Positions 35,877 to 46,460 of a stretch of DNA of 64,000 nt are shown piece after piece. The notes under the pieces were generated by a model. The model worked only from the letters and a program-made list of their open reading frames with translations. It was not told the origin of the DNA and ran no database searches. How positions within the stretch are numbered: position 1 is the first letter of the stretch; every line of letters begins with the position of its first letter. Source of the stretch: Micromonospora sp. NBC_01796. GTDB taxonomy: Bacteria > Actinomycetota > Actinomycetes > Mycobacteriales > Micromonosporaceae. A program made the position numbers and the translations under genes. The stretch lies in NCBI RefSeq assembly GCF_035917455.1, contig NZ_CP109078.1, positions 7,920,001 to 7,984,000 of the forward strand, given 5' to 3'.

Positions 35877-37256
35877 TCAGGTGTGTCCCGTGCCGCCGGG
35901 GGTACCGCCGTCGCGCAGCAGGCGGTCGACGAGGTCGGTGGAGTAGCTGCCCTTGCGGAACCGGGCGTCGTCGAGGACCCGCCGGATGAACGGGATGGTG
36001 GTGTGCACTCCCGGTCCGGCGATGTCGAACTCGTCCAGTGCCCGTTCCATCCGGTCCAGGGCCAGGGCCCGCTCCGGCGCCCAGACGATGACCTTGGCGA
36101 GCAGCGAGTCGTAGTGCGGCCCGACCACGTACCCCGGCAGGCCGTGGGTGTCGACCCGGGTGAACGGGCCGCCGGGCGGTTGGAACCGGTCCAGCCGGCC
36201 GGGGGTGGGCAGGAAGTCCCGGTCCGGGTCCTCCACGTTGACCCGACACTCGATCGCGACCCCGCGCGTCTGGACCTCGTCCTGGCTGATCCGCAGCGGT
36301 ACGCCGCTGGCGACGTAGAGCTGTTCGTGGACCAGGTCGACTCCGGTGATCATCTCGGTGACCGGGTGCTCCACCTGGATCCGGCAGTTGATTTCCATGA
36401 AGTGGAACCGTTCGGCCTCGTCCACCAGGAACTCGACCGTGCCGGCACCGCTGTAGCCGACACTCAGCGCGCCGCGCAGCCCGGCCGCCGCGATCGCCTC
36501 GAGGGTGGCGGCCGAGAGTGCCGGGGCGGGCCCCTCCTCCACCAGCTTCTGGTGGCGGCGCTGCACCGAACAGTCTCGGGTGCCCAGGTGCACCCCGCCG
36601 CCGTGCCCGTCGCAGAGCACCTGCACCTCGACGTGGCGGGCCTGGGGCAGGTACCGCTCCACGTACACCCGGTCGTCGGAGAAGACGGCCCGCGCCACGA
36701 TCCGGGTGTGCGCGTACGCGCGGGCGAAGTCGGCACCGGACCAGACCACGGTCATGCCCCGACCACCACCACCGGCGGCGACCTTGATGATCACCGGATA
36801 GCCGATCTCGTCCGCGACCGCGCGGGCCTCCCCCACCGTGGCCAGGGTCTCGACGCTGCCCGGAAGCAACGGCAACCCCGCCTCCTGCATCAGCGCCCGG
36901 GCCCGGGACTTGTCCCCGAGCGCGGCCATCACCTCGGGTCGCGGGCCGACGAAGGTCAACCCGTTGTCGGCACAGATCTCGGCGAAGTCGGGGTCCTCGG
37001 AGAGGAACCCGTAGCCGGGGTGGATGGCTTCGGCACCGGTCTGCCGGGCCGCCTCGATGATCGCGGCGGCGTTGAGGTAACTGTGCCGGCTGGCCGCCGG
37101 TCCGATGCAGACACTCTCGTCGGCGTACCGGACGACGGCCGAGTCCCGGTCGGCGGTCGAGTGGACCGCCACCGTACGGATGCCCAGTTCACGACAGGCC
37201 CGGGCAACACGCAGGGCGATCTCGCCCCGGTTGGCGATCAGCAGCTTTTCGAACAT
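35877..37256 (-). CDS. accC: acetyl-CoA carboxylase biotin carboxylase subunit
   Basis: A 459-residue ATP-grasp enzyme that carboxylates biotin on the carrier protein encoded upstream. Visible features are FEKLLIANRGEIALRVARAC, the glycine-rich lid IIKVAAGGGGRGMTVVWSG, the MEINCRIQVEHPVTEMITG active-site stretch and the C-terminal domain to ~445. It is a separate subunit, not fused to a biotin carrier as in usual actinomycete acyl-CoA carboxylases. Third of three carboxylase genes in the PKS operon, supplying malonyl-CoA locally. Confidence 0.93.
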   Translation of the reverse strand: MFEKLLIANRGEIALRVARACRELGIRTVAVHSTADRDSAVVRYADESVCIGPAASRHSYLNAAAIIEAARQTGAEAIHPGYGFLSEDPDFAEICADNGLTFVGPRPEVMAALGDKSRARALMQEAGLPLLPGSVETLATVGEARAVADEIGYPVIIKVAAGGGGRGMTVVWSGADFARAYAHTRIVARAVFSDDRVYVERYLPQARHVEVQVLCDGHGGGVHLGTRDCSVQRRHQKLVEEGPAPALSAATLEAIAAAGLRGALSVGYSGAGTVEFLVDEAERFHFMEINCRIQVEHPVTEMITGVDLVHEQLYVASGVPLRISQDEVQTRGVAIECRVNVEDPDRDFLPTPGRLDRFQPPGGPFTRVDTHGLPGYVVGPHYDSLLAKVIVWAPERALALDRMERALDEFDIAGPGVHTTIPFIRRVLDDARFRKGSYSTDLVDRLLRDGGTPGGTGHT

Positions 37257-37274
37257 CGGACACCGTCCTCGGCG

Positions 37275-37750
37275 TCAGGCGGATACCAGGGCGATCAGCG
37301 GTTGGTTGAACTCCACCGGTTCGCCGTTGCCAACGAGCACCTCGGCGACCTTGCCGGCGTGCTCGGCCGTAATGTGGTTCATCAGTTTCATCGCCTCGAC
37401 GATGCCGATCACCTGCCCGGGCTCGACCAGGTCACCGACCTCGACGAAGGGCGCCGCACCGGGCTCGGCGGCCCGGTAGAACGTGCCGACCATCGGTGCG
37501 ACCACCCAGTCGGGGGACTCGCGGTCGGCGGCGGTCACCACCGACCCACCGGCGACGGCGGACACCGCGAGCGTGGTGGGGCCGGCAGCAGACCCGTTCG
37601 GTGCCGGAGCACCGTGCCACTCGATTTCGAGTACGGCGCTGCCGCTGCGCATCCGGATCCGGCGCAGCGGCCCGTCCACCTCGGCCACCAGCCGGCTCGC
37701 CTGCTCACGCAACTGCGCCAACAGGTGCTCGTCGTCGGTCGTGTCACCCG

Positions 37751-37754
<4 letters not shown>
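37275..37754 (-). CDS. accB: acetyl-CoA carboxylase biotin carboxyl carrier protein
   Basis: A 159-residue carrier. The C-terminal biotinyl domain (~83-159) contains the biotinylation motif EAMKLMN with the modified Lys123 and the AccB-type thumb [20 protein letters not shown]. The N-terminal ~80 residues are a less conserved helix plus a Pro/Ala linker. ATG 37754 overlaps the accDA stop (ATGA), so the subunits are coupled. Confidence 0.93.
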
Positions 37755-39531
<1,777 letters not shown>

Positions 39532-39535
<4 letters not shown>

Positions 39536-39876
39536 CGTCCGCTCCCGGTCACCGGGACCGACGCGTCCCACTGGTAGAAGCAGCCGGCGACCGCGTCGCG
39601 GGGCGAGCGCCAGGTCGACAGGTACGGCGAGATGTGCGGTCGCAGCCGCTCGCTCACCCGGACGAACTCGGGGTGCTGGCTGGCTGCCATCAGCCCGGCC
39701 GCGACCGGCTCCTCCGTCTCCAGCAGGTGCACGTAGAGATCGTCGAGGCGGTACAGGGATCGGTGTCGTACGCCGACGATGCCCGGCAGTTCCGTCTCGT
39801 CGGACTCGCCGAAAATCCGTGCCACCTCCGACTCGGCTCCGGGCATGATCTTGGCGACGATCAACGATCGGTGCAT
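39532..39876 (-). CDS. TcmI-type polyketide cyclase
   Basis: A 114-residue dimeric alpha-beta barrel cyclase (polyketide synthesis cyclase family PF04673; WhiE ORFVII/TcmI type). Characteristic parts are [36 protein letters not shown] and the C-terminal [13 protein letters not shown]. It acts on a late ring closure of the aromatic product. It is the first gene of the ten-gene minus-strand PKS operon, so the operon promoter should lie upstream of 39876. Confidence 0.9.
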
Positions 39877-40066
39877 CTGCGACCTCCCAACAGTCAGTGC
39901 CCCGTGCCCAGCTCGGTTCGAGGGCGGGACGTGATGTGCGCGGAGTGCGATCGGACCATCGGGGCGTTTCCGGTCGCCGCCGCTGCGGAAGCGACGGCGC
40001 GTCCACAGAAACGCTGGTCACGATGCTCCGAGGACCGTCAACGTGATGTCACGGAGGTGGACCGCC

Positions 40067-40108
40067 CGGTGACCGGATCCGGTGACGTTGCGGTGACGCC
40101 GCGGTGGC
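40067..40108. promoter_or_regulatory. heptamer direct repeats, candidate SARP binding site
   Basis: CGGTGAC occurs at 40067-40073, 40080-40086 and 40091-40097, followed by CGGTGGC at 40102-40108. The last three copies are exactly 11 bp apart. Heptamer repeats with 11-bp (or 22-bp) spacing are the hallmark of SARP-activated promoters. The site lies in the 510-bp region between the PKS operon and the divergent SARP gene. That region is otherwise empty of genes. Confidence 0.7.
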
Positions 40109-40226
40109 GTGACCGGCGGATGCTGGATCGGGTACGGCGGTCGTACCGGGGCCAACGATTCGGGGCCCGGCCCAACGAGTCGACGGCACACCACGGCGCG
40201 CGGAAGTCAAAAGATCGCCGCTACGA

Positions 40227-40256
40227 TTGACCGAGCATATGGGCAATTGCTACTCT
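40227..40256 (+). promoter_or_regulatory. candidate promoter of the SARP gene
   Basis: TTGACC (40227-40232) and TACTCT (40251-40256), spaced by 18 bp, in the most A+T-rich part of the intergenic region. It would give an untranslated leader of about 125 bases. Confidence 0.5.
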
Positions 40257-40388
40257 TCGTCACACTTTCGGGGGCATGGAACAGTTCAACGACAGAGCCG
40301 TTGCATCACGGTCATGCCCAGCCACCCCGGGGGCACCATTCCCGGCCAGCGCGGTTCGGGACAAGGTTCCGGTGCAGGGGGTTCGACC

Positions 40389-41240
40389 ATGACCTCTGAC
40401 AGCAGCATGGCGCCCACCGTGCTCCGCCAACCGGTCCCCGGCCAGCACTCCGGGGCCGGGACCGTCCAACTCTTCCTGCTCGACGGCTTCCGCCTGCTGC
40501 ACGGCGGGGCACCCGCGGTCGTACCACGCGGGCTGCAACGGGTCGTCGCGCTGATCGGGCTGCGGCCGGGCGCCACGCGTACGCACCTGGCCGGGTTGCT
40601 GTGGCCGGACACCCCGGAGGAACGCGCGCTGTCCCGGCTGCGTACGGCACTGTGGCGGCTGCGCCGCAACGGGAGCTGCCCGGTGCTCACCTCCGGCGGC
40701 GCGGTACGTCTCGACGCCCGGGTCGAGGTGGACGTGGACGACCTGGTCCGCGCCGCCGCCCGGGTACGCGAGGGCGGTGACCCGCGCTGGGCCGAGGGGG
40801 TGCTGATCGCCGGCCGGCACGACCTGCTGCCCGGCTGGTACGACGACTGGGTGCTGGTGGAGCGGGAACGGCTGCGTCAGTTGCGGCTGCACACGTTGGA
40901 GCAGATCGCCCGGGCGTACCTGCGCGCCGGCCAGCACGGTGAGGCGTTGCAGGCGGCGTTGGAGGCGATGCGGGCCGAGCCGCTGCGGGAGACTCCGCAC
41001 CGGCTGGTGGTGCAGGTGCACCTCGCCGAGGGCAACGCGTACGAGGCGCTGCACGCGTTCTACGCGTACCGCCAGTTGATCCTCAGTGAACTCCAGTTGG
41101 AGCCGTCGGTCGCGATGCGGGCCCTGCTCGACGACATCCTCGCCCCGATCGGCGGCCCGACGCCAGGGCGGTACCCGTACTCCGCGCACCACCCGCCCCC
41201 GCCGCCGGAGCCCCGCCAGCCGCGCCCCGGCCCCGCGTAG
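40389..41240 (+). CDS. SARP-family pathway-specific activator
   Basis: A 283-residue regulator. After a short N-tail, ~25-105 is an OmpR-type winged helix (VQLFLLDGFRLLHGGAPAVV; LSRLRTALWRLRRNG) and ~120-265 is a bacterial transcriptional activation domain (LLPGWYDDWVLVERERLRQL; AYLRAGQHGEALQAALEAMR; LEPSVAMRALLDDIL). It is of small SARP size and very likely activates the divergent PKS operon through the heptamer repeats at 40067-40108. ATG 40389 is chosen because residues before it look non-coding. Confidence 0.9.
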   Translation: MTSDSSMAPTVLRQPVPGQHSGAGTVQLFLLDGFRLLHGGAPAVVPRGLQRVVALIGLRPGATRTHLAGLLWPDTPEERALSRLRTALWRLRRNGSCPVLTSGGAVRLDARVEVDVDDLVRAAARVREGGDPRWAEGVLIAGRHDLLPGWYDDWVLVERERLRQLRLHTLEQIARAYLRAGQHGEALQAALEAMRAEPLRETPHRLVVQVHLAEGNAYEALHAFYAYRQLILSELQLEPSVAMRALLDDILAPIGGPTPGRYPYSAHHPPPPPEPRQPRPGPA

Positions 41241-41242
41241 GA

Positions 41243-41282
41243 AGGGGCCCTTCCTGTGCGGGATGCGACAGGAAGGGCCCCT
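41243..41282. terminator. 15-bp bidirectional hairpin
   Basis: AGGGGCCCTTCCTGT (41243-41257) pairs perfectly with ACAGGAAGGGCCCCT (41268-41282) over a 10-base loop, between the SARP stop and the end of the convergent oxidase gene. Hairpins built on this GGAAGGGGCC sequence are, from memory, frequent in Micromonospora intergenic regions. Confidence 0.88.
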
Positions 41283-41291
41283 CTTCCGCGA

Positions 41292-43373
41292 TCAGGCGGA
41301 GGAACCGGTGGGGGTGCGGCGGGTCAGGACGATGCCGGTGGCGGCTGCTGCCGCGAGCATGGTCACCCCGGCCGCGGTCAGCACCGGGTCGGTGCCGTCC
41401 TTGCCGCCGTCGCCGGTGTGCGCACCGCCCTTGGGCGCCTGTCCGACGAAGAACGGGAGCATCATCTCGTTGTCCTCGTGCTCCAGGATGTGGCAGTGCC
41501 AGACGTACCGGCCGGGCAGGTCGAACTTCGCCTTGACCCGGGTGAGGTGGCCGGGCAACGTGACAACCGTGTCCTTGAAGCCGGACTCCGACGGGTCCGG
41601 GGGCGTCTGGCCGTCCGGCCCCCGACCGAGCACCTGGAACTGGACCTGGTGGATGTGCACCGGGTGCGCGTGCGGGGTGAAATTCCGGAACTCCCAGATC
41701 TCGGTGGCTCCCAGGCTCGGCTTGTCCCGGATCGGGTCGTGCCAGCGCAGCGGCTGCCGCGCGCCGGCCGCGTCCACCCCGCCGGCAAGGTGCGCGACCG
41801 TGCCAGCGGCCGGCACCACGGTCGAGTTCTGCACGTTGAGCGAGAACTGCCGGGTGCCCGACTCCTTGCCCAGCGGGGCGAACGCGGGCAGTTCCAGTTG
41901 CTCCGGCGGAAGGCTCCCGTCGGGTGCGACGAGCGAACCGACCAGGAACTTCATCACCTGTCCGGTGGTCGCGGGGTTGGCCACCGCGTAGTCGGTGCCG
42001 GGCGTACCGCCGCTGAACTCGTGGTCCGGCCCCTCGTTGACCAGGTACAGCGCGGTCCCCTCGGCGATGCCGGTGAAGTCGACGACCACGTCCACCCGCT
42101 CGGCGTTGCCGATCACCAGTTGCTCGTGCCGCACCGCCTTGGGCAGGAACCCGCCGTCGGACCCGATCTGCCAGATCGGTACGGCGGTGGCGGCCGGCCG
42201 GGCGGTCGCGTCCCCGGCGATCCTCAGTACGAGGAAGCGCGAGTTGCAGGCGTTGAGCAGGCGGAACCGGTAGCGGCGGGGCTCGACCTTGAGCACCGGC
42301 CAGGTGTTCCCGTTGACCACGATGGTCTCGGCGAAGAACGTCTGGTTGAACATCGGCGACACGTCGCTGTCCGGGATGTACGGCCCGTCGAACCCGTCGA
42401 TCGCCGCCACGCTCGGGTACGACAGCGACCCGTCCTCGTTGAACGTACGGTCCTGGATGACCAGCGGAATCTCGTAGTACCGGGAGCCCGGCGGGTCGTT
42501 CAACGCCGGTGCCGGTCCGGGCAGGACACCCGGCGCGACGTCGGCGGGGCCGCCGCGCAGCAGGTAGAACCCGACCGGTCCGGCGTAGATGTTCAGCCGG
42601 GTCATGCCGAGGGTGTGGTCGTGGTACCAGAGCGTGGTGGCCCGCTGGTCGTTCGGGTACTGGAAGGTGGCCGAGCCGGCCTTCCAGGCCGCCTTGTGCT
42701 GCCGGGCGAAGGTCTCGTGGAACTCGTCGTAGAACTTGCCGACCGGGGCGTACCCGTCGGGGATGTTCCTGGCGGCGGGCAGGTACCACGCCTCGGGGTA
42801 ACCGTCGTTCTCCGGGGTGGTGTGCGCACCGTGCAGGTGGGTGATCATCGGGACCGGGCCCTTGTACGCCTCGGGGGCCGAGGTGAAGGTGGGGCGGTGG
42901 TCCCGGTGTTCGATGCCGCCGCCCGGGTTGGCCCAGTGCAGGGTGGGGTCGACGGTCAGCAGGTGCGGCAGGAAGTTGCCCTTGTCGTCGACCAGTTCGT
43001 TCGCCCAGGTGATCCGGACCGGGCGACCGACCTTGGCCTCGACGGTGTACGCCGGCCAGGAGAAGGTGTTGCCGTGGCCCGGTGAGCCGTAGCTCCAGAC
43101 CGTCGTCTTCGGGTAGCTGGGCGGCAGCACCTGCTGCTGGAACTGTCGTACGGCGATCCGGTACTCGTCGAGGGCGTGCTGCCCGCTCTGGGCCAGCGGT
43201 GGCATCACCGGTGGGATCACCAGGTCGGTGACGTACTTCGGGATGGTCGTGGGATTCAGCGCGGACACGGACCGGACGCTCGCGTACGCGCTCGCCGGGC
43301 GGCTCGCCGCCGGGATCACCAGTGCGGCACCACCTGCGGCACCGGCCGCGAGAAGTTGCCTTCGTGCAACCAT
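41292..43373 (-). CDS. Tat-exported multicopper oxidase with C-terminal membrane anchor
   Basis: A 693-residue CotA/phenoxazinone-synthase-like multicopper oxidase. The signal MVARRQLLAAGAAGG has a twin arginine. Copper ligands are in HLHGAH (~179-184), WYHDHTLGM (~249-257), HPVHIH (570-575) and HCHILEHEDNEMM (626-638). The axial T1 residue is Met. A final hydrophobic helix with RR-rich end (VLTAAGVTMLAAAAATGIVL) suggests surface anchoring. It oxidises phenols, bilin-like compounds or metals with O2. Location beside the PKS/SARP suggests oxidative coupling of the product, which is inference. ATG 43373 preferred over 43409. Confidence 0.9.
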   Translation of the reverse strand: MVARRQLLAAGAAGGAALVIPAASRPASAYASVRSVSALNPTTIPKYVTDLVIPPVMPPLAQSGQHALDEYRIAVRQFQQQVLPPSYPKTTVWSYGSPGHGNTFSWPAYTVEAKVGRPVRITWANELVDDKGNFLPHLLTVDPTLHWANPGGGIEHRDHRPTFTSAPEAYKGPVPMITHLHGAHTTPENDGYPEAWYLPAARNIPDGYAPVGKFYDEFHETFARQHKAAWKAGSATFQYPNDQRATTLWYHDHTLGMTRLNIYAGPVGFYLLRGGPADVAPGVLPGPAPALNDPPGSRYYEIPLVIQDRTFNEDGSLSYPSVAAIDGFDGPYIPDSDVSPMFNQTFFAETIVVNGNTWPVLKVEPRRYRFRLLNACNSRFLVLRIAGDATARPAATAVPIWQIGSDGGFLPKAVRHEQLVIGNAERVDVVVDFTGIAEGTALYLVNEGPDHEFSGGTPGTDYAVANPATTGQVMKFLVGSLVAPDGSLPPEQLELPAFAPLGKESGTRQFSLNVQNSTVVPAAGTVAHLAGGVDAAGARQPLRWHDPIRDKPSLGATEIWEFRNFTPHAHPVHIHQVQFQVLGRGPDGQTPPDPSESGFKDTVVTLPGHLTRVKAKFDLPGRYVWHCHILEHEDNEMMLPFFVGQAPKGGAHTGDGGKDGTDPVLTAAGVTMLAAAAATGIVLTRRTPTGSSA

Positions 43374-43620
43374 GAGCCTTTCCACCTTCCGCCACTTCTT
43401 CGACACCATTTGGTTGGCAACAGCCCGTCCAAGGTCAATGTCCGACTTGGGCGAATCTTCCGGTTGAAAGTAACCGAGGAAGACTCGCGGTCAGCCACCT
43501 ATCGGTGGATTCACCCCGAAGGCTTGAAGATGCGGAAAACCCGGCCATCGGCGGCACAAAAGGGCTCCACCAAACAACCCTGGGTCGCCGTCGGGACCCC
43601 AAACCCGGCACCGAACCCGG

Positions 43621-43673
43621 TTGACCCGGGCCACATCGCGGGTTAAGTTACTCTCGATCTGAGAAACACTCAG
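43621..43673 (+). promoter_or_regulatory. promoter and operator of the NrtR/J-kinase/vWA/PurA-like operon
   Basis: TTGACC (43621-43626), 17 bp, TAAGTT (43644-43649) forms a good promoter. An inverted repeat CTGAG-N5-CTCAG at 43659-43673 covers the predicted start of transcription, within a longer imperfect ACTCTC...GAGA frame. A repressor bound here would block the operon; the NrtR-like first gene is the obvious candidate. Confidence 0.6.
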
Positions 43674-43701
43674 TTAGAGAATGATAGGCCGGAGGCAGGG
43701 C

Positions 43702-44454
43702 ATGACCACCGAGCAGGAATTCCTCGACAACTACGACCCGCGTGCGTTCCCGGCGCTGGCCGTCACCGTCGACGTGGTCACCCTGACCATCCGCGACGGG
43801 GGCCTGCACGTACTGCTGGTCACCCGCGGGGCACCGCCGTTCGCCGGGCACCGTGCCCTGCCCGGCGGATTCGTCCGGGACGAGCCGCTCGAGGCGGCAG
43901 CGGTCCGCGAGCTCGCCGAGGAGACCGGACTGCATCCCGGCGAGGGCGCACTCGCCCGGCTGCACCTGGAGCAGCTCGCCAGCTACGGCGACCCCGACCG
44001 GGACCCGAGGATGCGGATCGTGTCGGTCGCCTACCTGGCGTTCGCACCCAGCCTGCCCGACCCGCAGGCCGGCTCCGACGCCGCCGCGGCGGCCTGGGTC
44101 CCGGTCGGCTCGGCCGGCGCCCTCGCCTTCGACCACACCGCGATCCTCGCCGCCGGACTGGAACGGGCCCGGTCCAAGCTGGAGTACACCCCGCTGGCCA
44201 CCGCCTTCCTCGGCGAACGGTTCACCATCGGCGAGCTGCGCGCGGTCTACACCTCGGTCTGGGGCGAGGAACTGCACGCCGGGAACTTCCACCGCAAGGT
44301 GCTGTCCGTACCCGGCTTCGTGGAGAGCACCGGCGAGACCACCAGCCGGGGCGGCGAGCGCGGCGGACCCAGGGCCCGCCTCTACCGGGCCGGCGACGCC
44401 AAACTGCTCCACCCGGCCCTGCTCCGGCCGTCCCGAGAGGACGGTGTGCGATGA
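43702..44454 (+). CDS. NrtR-like NUDIX-fold transcriptional regulator
   Basis: A 250-residue protein with a NUDIX domain (~18-150) and a C-terminal winged helix (~160-245: TIGELRAVYTSVWGEELHAG, FHRKVLSVPGFVEST) as in NrtR/ADP-ribose-responsive repressors. The NUDIX box region is GGFVRDEPLEAAAVRELAEE TG-type with RELAEETG intact, so catalysis cannot be excluded. NrtR proteins normally control NAD genes by sensing ADP-ribose; no NAD gene is present here. ATG 43702 has GGAGG upstream. Its stop overlaps the next start (ATGA). Confidence 0.88.
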   Translation: MTTEQEFLDNYDPRAFPALAVTVDVVTLTIRDGGLHVLLVTRGAPPFAGHRALPGGFVRDEPLEAAAVRELAEETGLHPGEGALARLHLEQLASYGDPDRDPRMRIVSVAYLAFAPSLPDPQAGSDAAAAAWVPVGSAGALAFDHTAILAAGLERARSKLEYTPLATAFLGERFTIGELRAVYTSVWGEELHAGNFHRKVLSVPGFVESTGETTSRGGERGGPRARLYRAGDAKLLHPALLRPSREDGVR

Positions 44455-45458
44455 CGTTCGCCGAGGCCGTCGCACTGGTCGACGCCGCCCGTACGCCGGG
44501 CGACCTGTTCCGTGGTGAGGACGCCGGGCCGACGTACCGGAAACTCGCCCGGCTGCTGCACCCGGACGCCGCACCGGCCGGTCGGACGGCGACCGCGACG
44601 GCCGCCTTCGCCCGGCTCGCCGGACTCTGGGCCACCCACCAGGGCCGGGGGGACGCGACCCTCACCACCCGGCGACACCGTTACACCCTCGGTGAACGGT
44701 TCGCCACCGGTGACCTGGCCAACCTCTACCGGGTCCGCTACGACGGCAAAGAAGCCCTGCTCAAACTGCCCCGCCAACCGGGCGCCAACGACCTGCTCGA
44801 ACGGGAGGCGACCGCGCTCGCCACCCTGCGCCGCGACGGCGACCCGCAGCACCGGGCCTACGCGCCGGACCTGGTGGAGAGCTTCCGGCACGAGGACCCG
44901 ACCACCGGCGTACGCCGCACCGCCAACGTGCTGTCCCACTCCCCCGGCCTGGTTCCGCTCACCGAGGTGGCACGGGCCTACCCGGACGGGCTCGACCCGC
45001 GCGACGCCGCCTGGATCTGGCGGCGCCTGCTGGTCGCGCTCGGCTGGGCGCACCGGGCCGGGGTGGTGCACGGCGCCGTCCTGCCCGAGCACGTGCTGAT
45101 CGAACCGGACCAACACGGGGTAGTCCTGGTCGACTGGTGCTACTCGGTCACCACCGACGGCGGCTCGGTGCCGGCGCTTGTCGCCCACCGCCGCGACTGG
45201 TACCCGCCCGAGGTCACCAAGCGGGCACCGGCCACCCCGGCCACCGACATCCACCTGGCCACCGGCTGCATGCGCTGGCTGATGGGAAGCCGGGCGAACA
45301 ACGCCCTGTTCCGCTTCACCCGCGGCTGCACCCAACCCAACCCGCGCAGACGTCCCCAGGACGCCTGGCAACTGCTCGGCGAACTCGACGAACTGCTGGA
45401 GAAGCTCTACGGCCCGCGCCGGTTCCGGCGCCTGCTCCTACCGACAACACCTGCCTGA
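44451..45458 (+). CDS. J-domain-like segment fused to a protein-kinase fold (divergent kinase or pseudokinase)
   Basis: A 335-residue protein. The N-terminal ~65 residues resemble a J domain (YRKLARLLHPDAAP, with the HPD tripeptide at 37-39). From ~77 a kinase-like fold follows: YTLGERFATGDLANLYRVRY as glycine-rich loop, Lys105 in EALLKLPR, a catalytic-loop equivalent VVHGAVLPEHVLI (~206-217) where HRD is HGA, and DWC (228-230) where DFG is expected. The changed loops suggest a pseudokinase or an atypical kinase. Coupled to the NrtR gene upstream; the vWA gene follows after 24 bp. Confidence 0.78.
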   Translation: MTFAEAVALVDAARTPGDLFRGEDAGPTYRKLARLLHPDAAPAGRTATATAAFARLAGLWATHQGRGDATLTTRRHRYTLGERFATGDLANLYRVRYDGKEALLKLPRQPGANDLLEREATALATLRRDGDPQHRAYAPDLVESFRHEDPTTGVRRTANVLSHSPGLVPLTEVARAYPDGLDPRDAAWIWRRLLVALGWAHRAGVVHGAVLPEHVLIEPDQHGVVLVDWCYSVTTDGGSVPALVAHRRDWYPPEVTKRAPATPATDIHLATGCMRWLMGSRANNALFRFTRGCTQPNPRRRPQDAWQLLGELDELLEKLYGPRRFRRLLLPTTPA

Positions 45459-45482
45459 GACACGACGAAAAGGAGAAAGATC

Positions 45483-46460
45483 ATGGGTAGTGGACGCTGG
45501 TCAACCGACGTGTACGGCGCCGCCGCGAGCTACCGCGCGGCCACCGGACGCAGCGCGTTCGCGTACAGCGACAGTGGGGCGCGGAAGGTGCACGAACGGC
45601 TCGACCCGCGCGGGGTGGACGTACGGGAGAGCCGCGACAGCGACGAGCACCCCCGGTCGACCCCGATCGCGGTGCTCTTCGACGTGACCGGCTCGATGGG
45701 CAACGTGCCCCGTACGCTCCAGAGCAAGCTGCCGGAGCTGTTCGGCCTGCTGCAACGCAAGGGGTACGCGGCCGATCCGCAGATCATGTTCGGCGCGATC
45801 GGCGACGCCACCTGCGACCGGGTGCCGTTGCAGATCGGCCAGTTCGAGTCGGACAACCGGATGGACGACGACCTGGGCGCCATCGTGCTGGAGGGCGGCG
45901 GTGGCGGCCAGCGCACCGAGTCGTACGAGCTGGCGATGTACTTCATGGCCCGGCACACCAGCCTGGACAGTGTCGAGCGCCGGGGTCGGCGCGGCTACCT
46001 GTTCCTGATCGGTGACGAGCTGCCGTACCCGCAGGTGAAGCCGGCCGAAGTGCGGCGGTGGATCGGCGACGACCTGGCCGAACCGATCTCGGTCGCGGCG
46101 ATCGTGGCCGAGCTGCGCCAGCGCTTCGAGGTCTACTACATCCTGCCCAGCGGGGCGAGTTACGCCGGTGACCCGGAGATCCTCGGTTACTGGCGGCGGC
46201 TGCTCGGCCAGCACGTGATCGAACTCGACGACCTCGACGCGGTCTGCGAGACGATCGCGCTCACCGTCGGCCTGGGCGAGGAGGCGATCGACCTGGCCGA
46301 GGGGCTGACCGACCTGGAGGACGTCGGGTCCACCGCGACCGGCTCGGTCGGCAAGGCACTGGCCACCATCGGTTCGGCGCGCGGCAGCGTGGTCCGTACC
46401 GATCTGCCCGGCGCCGGTCTGGACACCGACGGCCCGGACGACGGGCTGATCCGGCTGTGA
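45483..46460 (+). CDS. vWA-domain protein of the PurA-like operon
   Basis: A 325-residue cytosolic protein with a von Willebrand A fold. The MIDAS-type motif is DVTGSM (Asp67, Thr69, Ser71). Later strands include RRGYLFLIGDELPYPQVKPA and FEVYYILPSGASYAGDPEIL. The N-terminal ~58 residues (WSTDVYGAAASYRAATGRSA) are conserved-looking but unassigned, and the last ~70 are acidic and flexible. vWA proteins of this kind usually scaffold multi-protein modules with kinases or ATPases. AAAAGGAGAAAG before ATG 45483 is the strongest ribosome binding site of the operon. Confidence 0.8.
   Translation: MGSGRWSTDVYGAAASYRAATGRSAFAYSDSGARKVHERLDPRGVDVRESRDSDEHPRSTPIAVLFDVTGSMGNVPRTLQSKLPELFGLLQRKGYAADPQIMFGAIGDATCDRVPLQIGQFESDNRMDDDLGAIVLEGGGGGQRTESYELAMYFMARHTSLDSVERRGRRGYLFLIGDELPYPQVKPAEVRRWIGDDLAEPISVAAIVAELRQRFEVYYILPSGASYAGDPEILGYWRRLLGQHVIELDDLDAVCETIALTVGLGEEAIDLAEGLTDLEDVGSTATGSVGKALATIGSARGSVVRTDLPGAGLDTDGPDDGLIRL

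Noticed and set aside
43702-44454. Reading the NUDIX protein as an NAD-biosynthesis repressor
   Set aside because: The winged-helix domain supports a regulator, but no nad or pnc gene is in the window, so the classical NrtR role is not supported.
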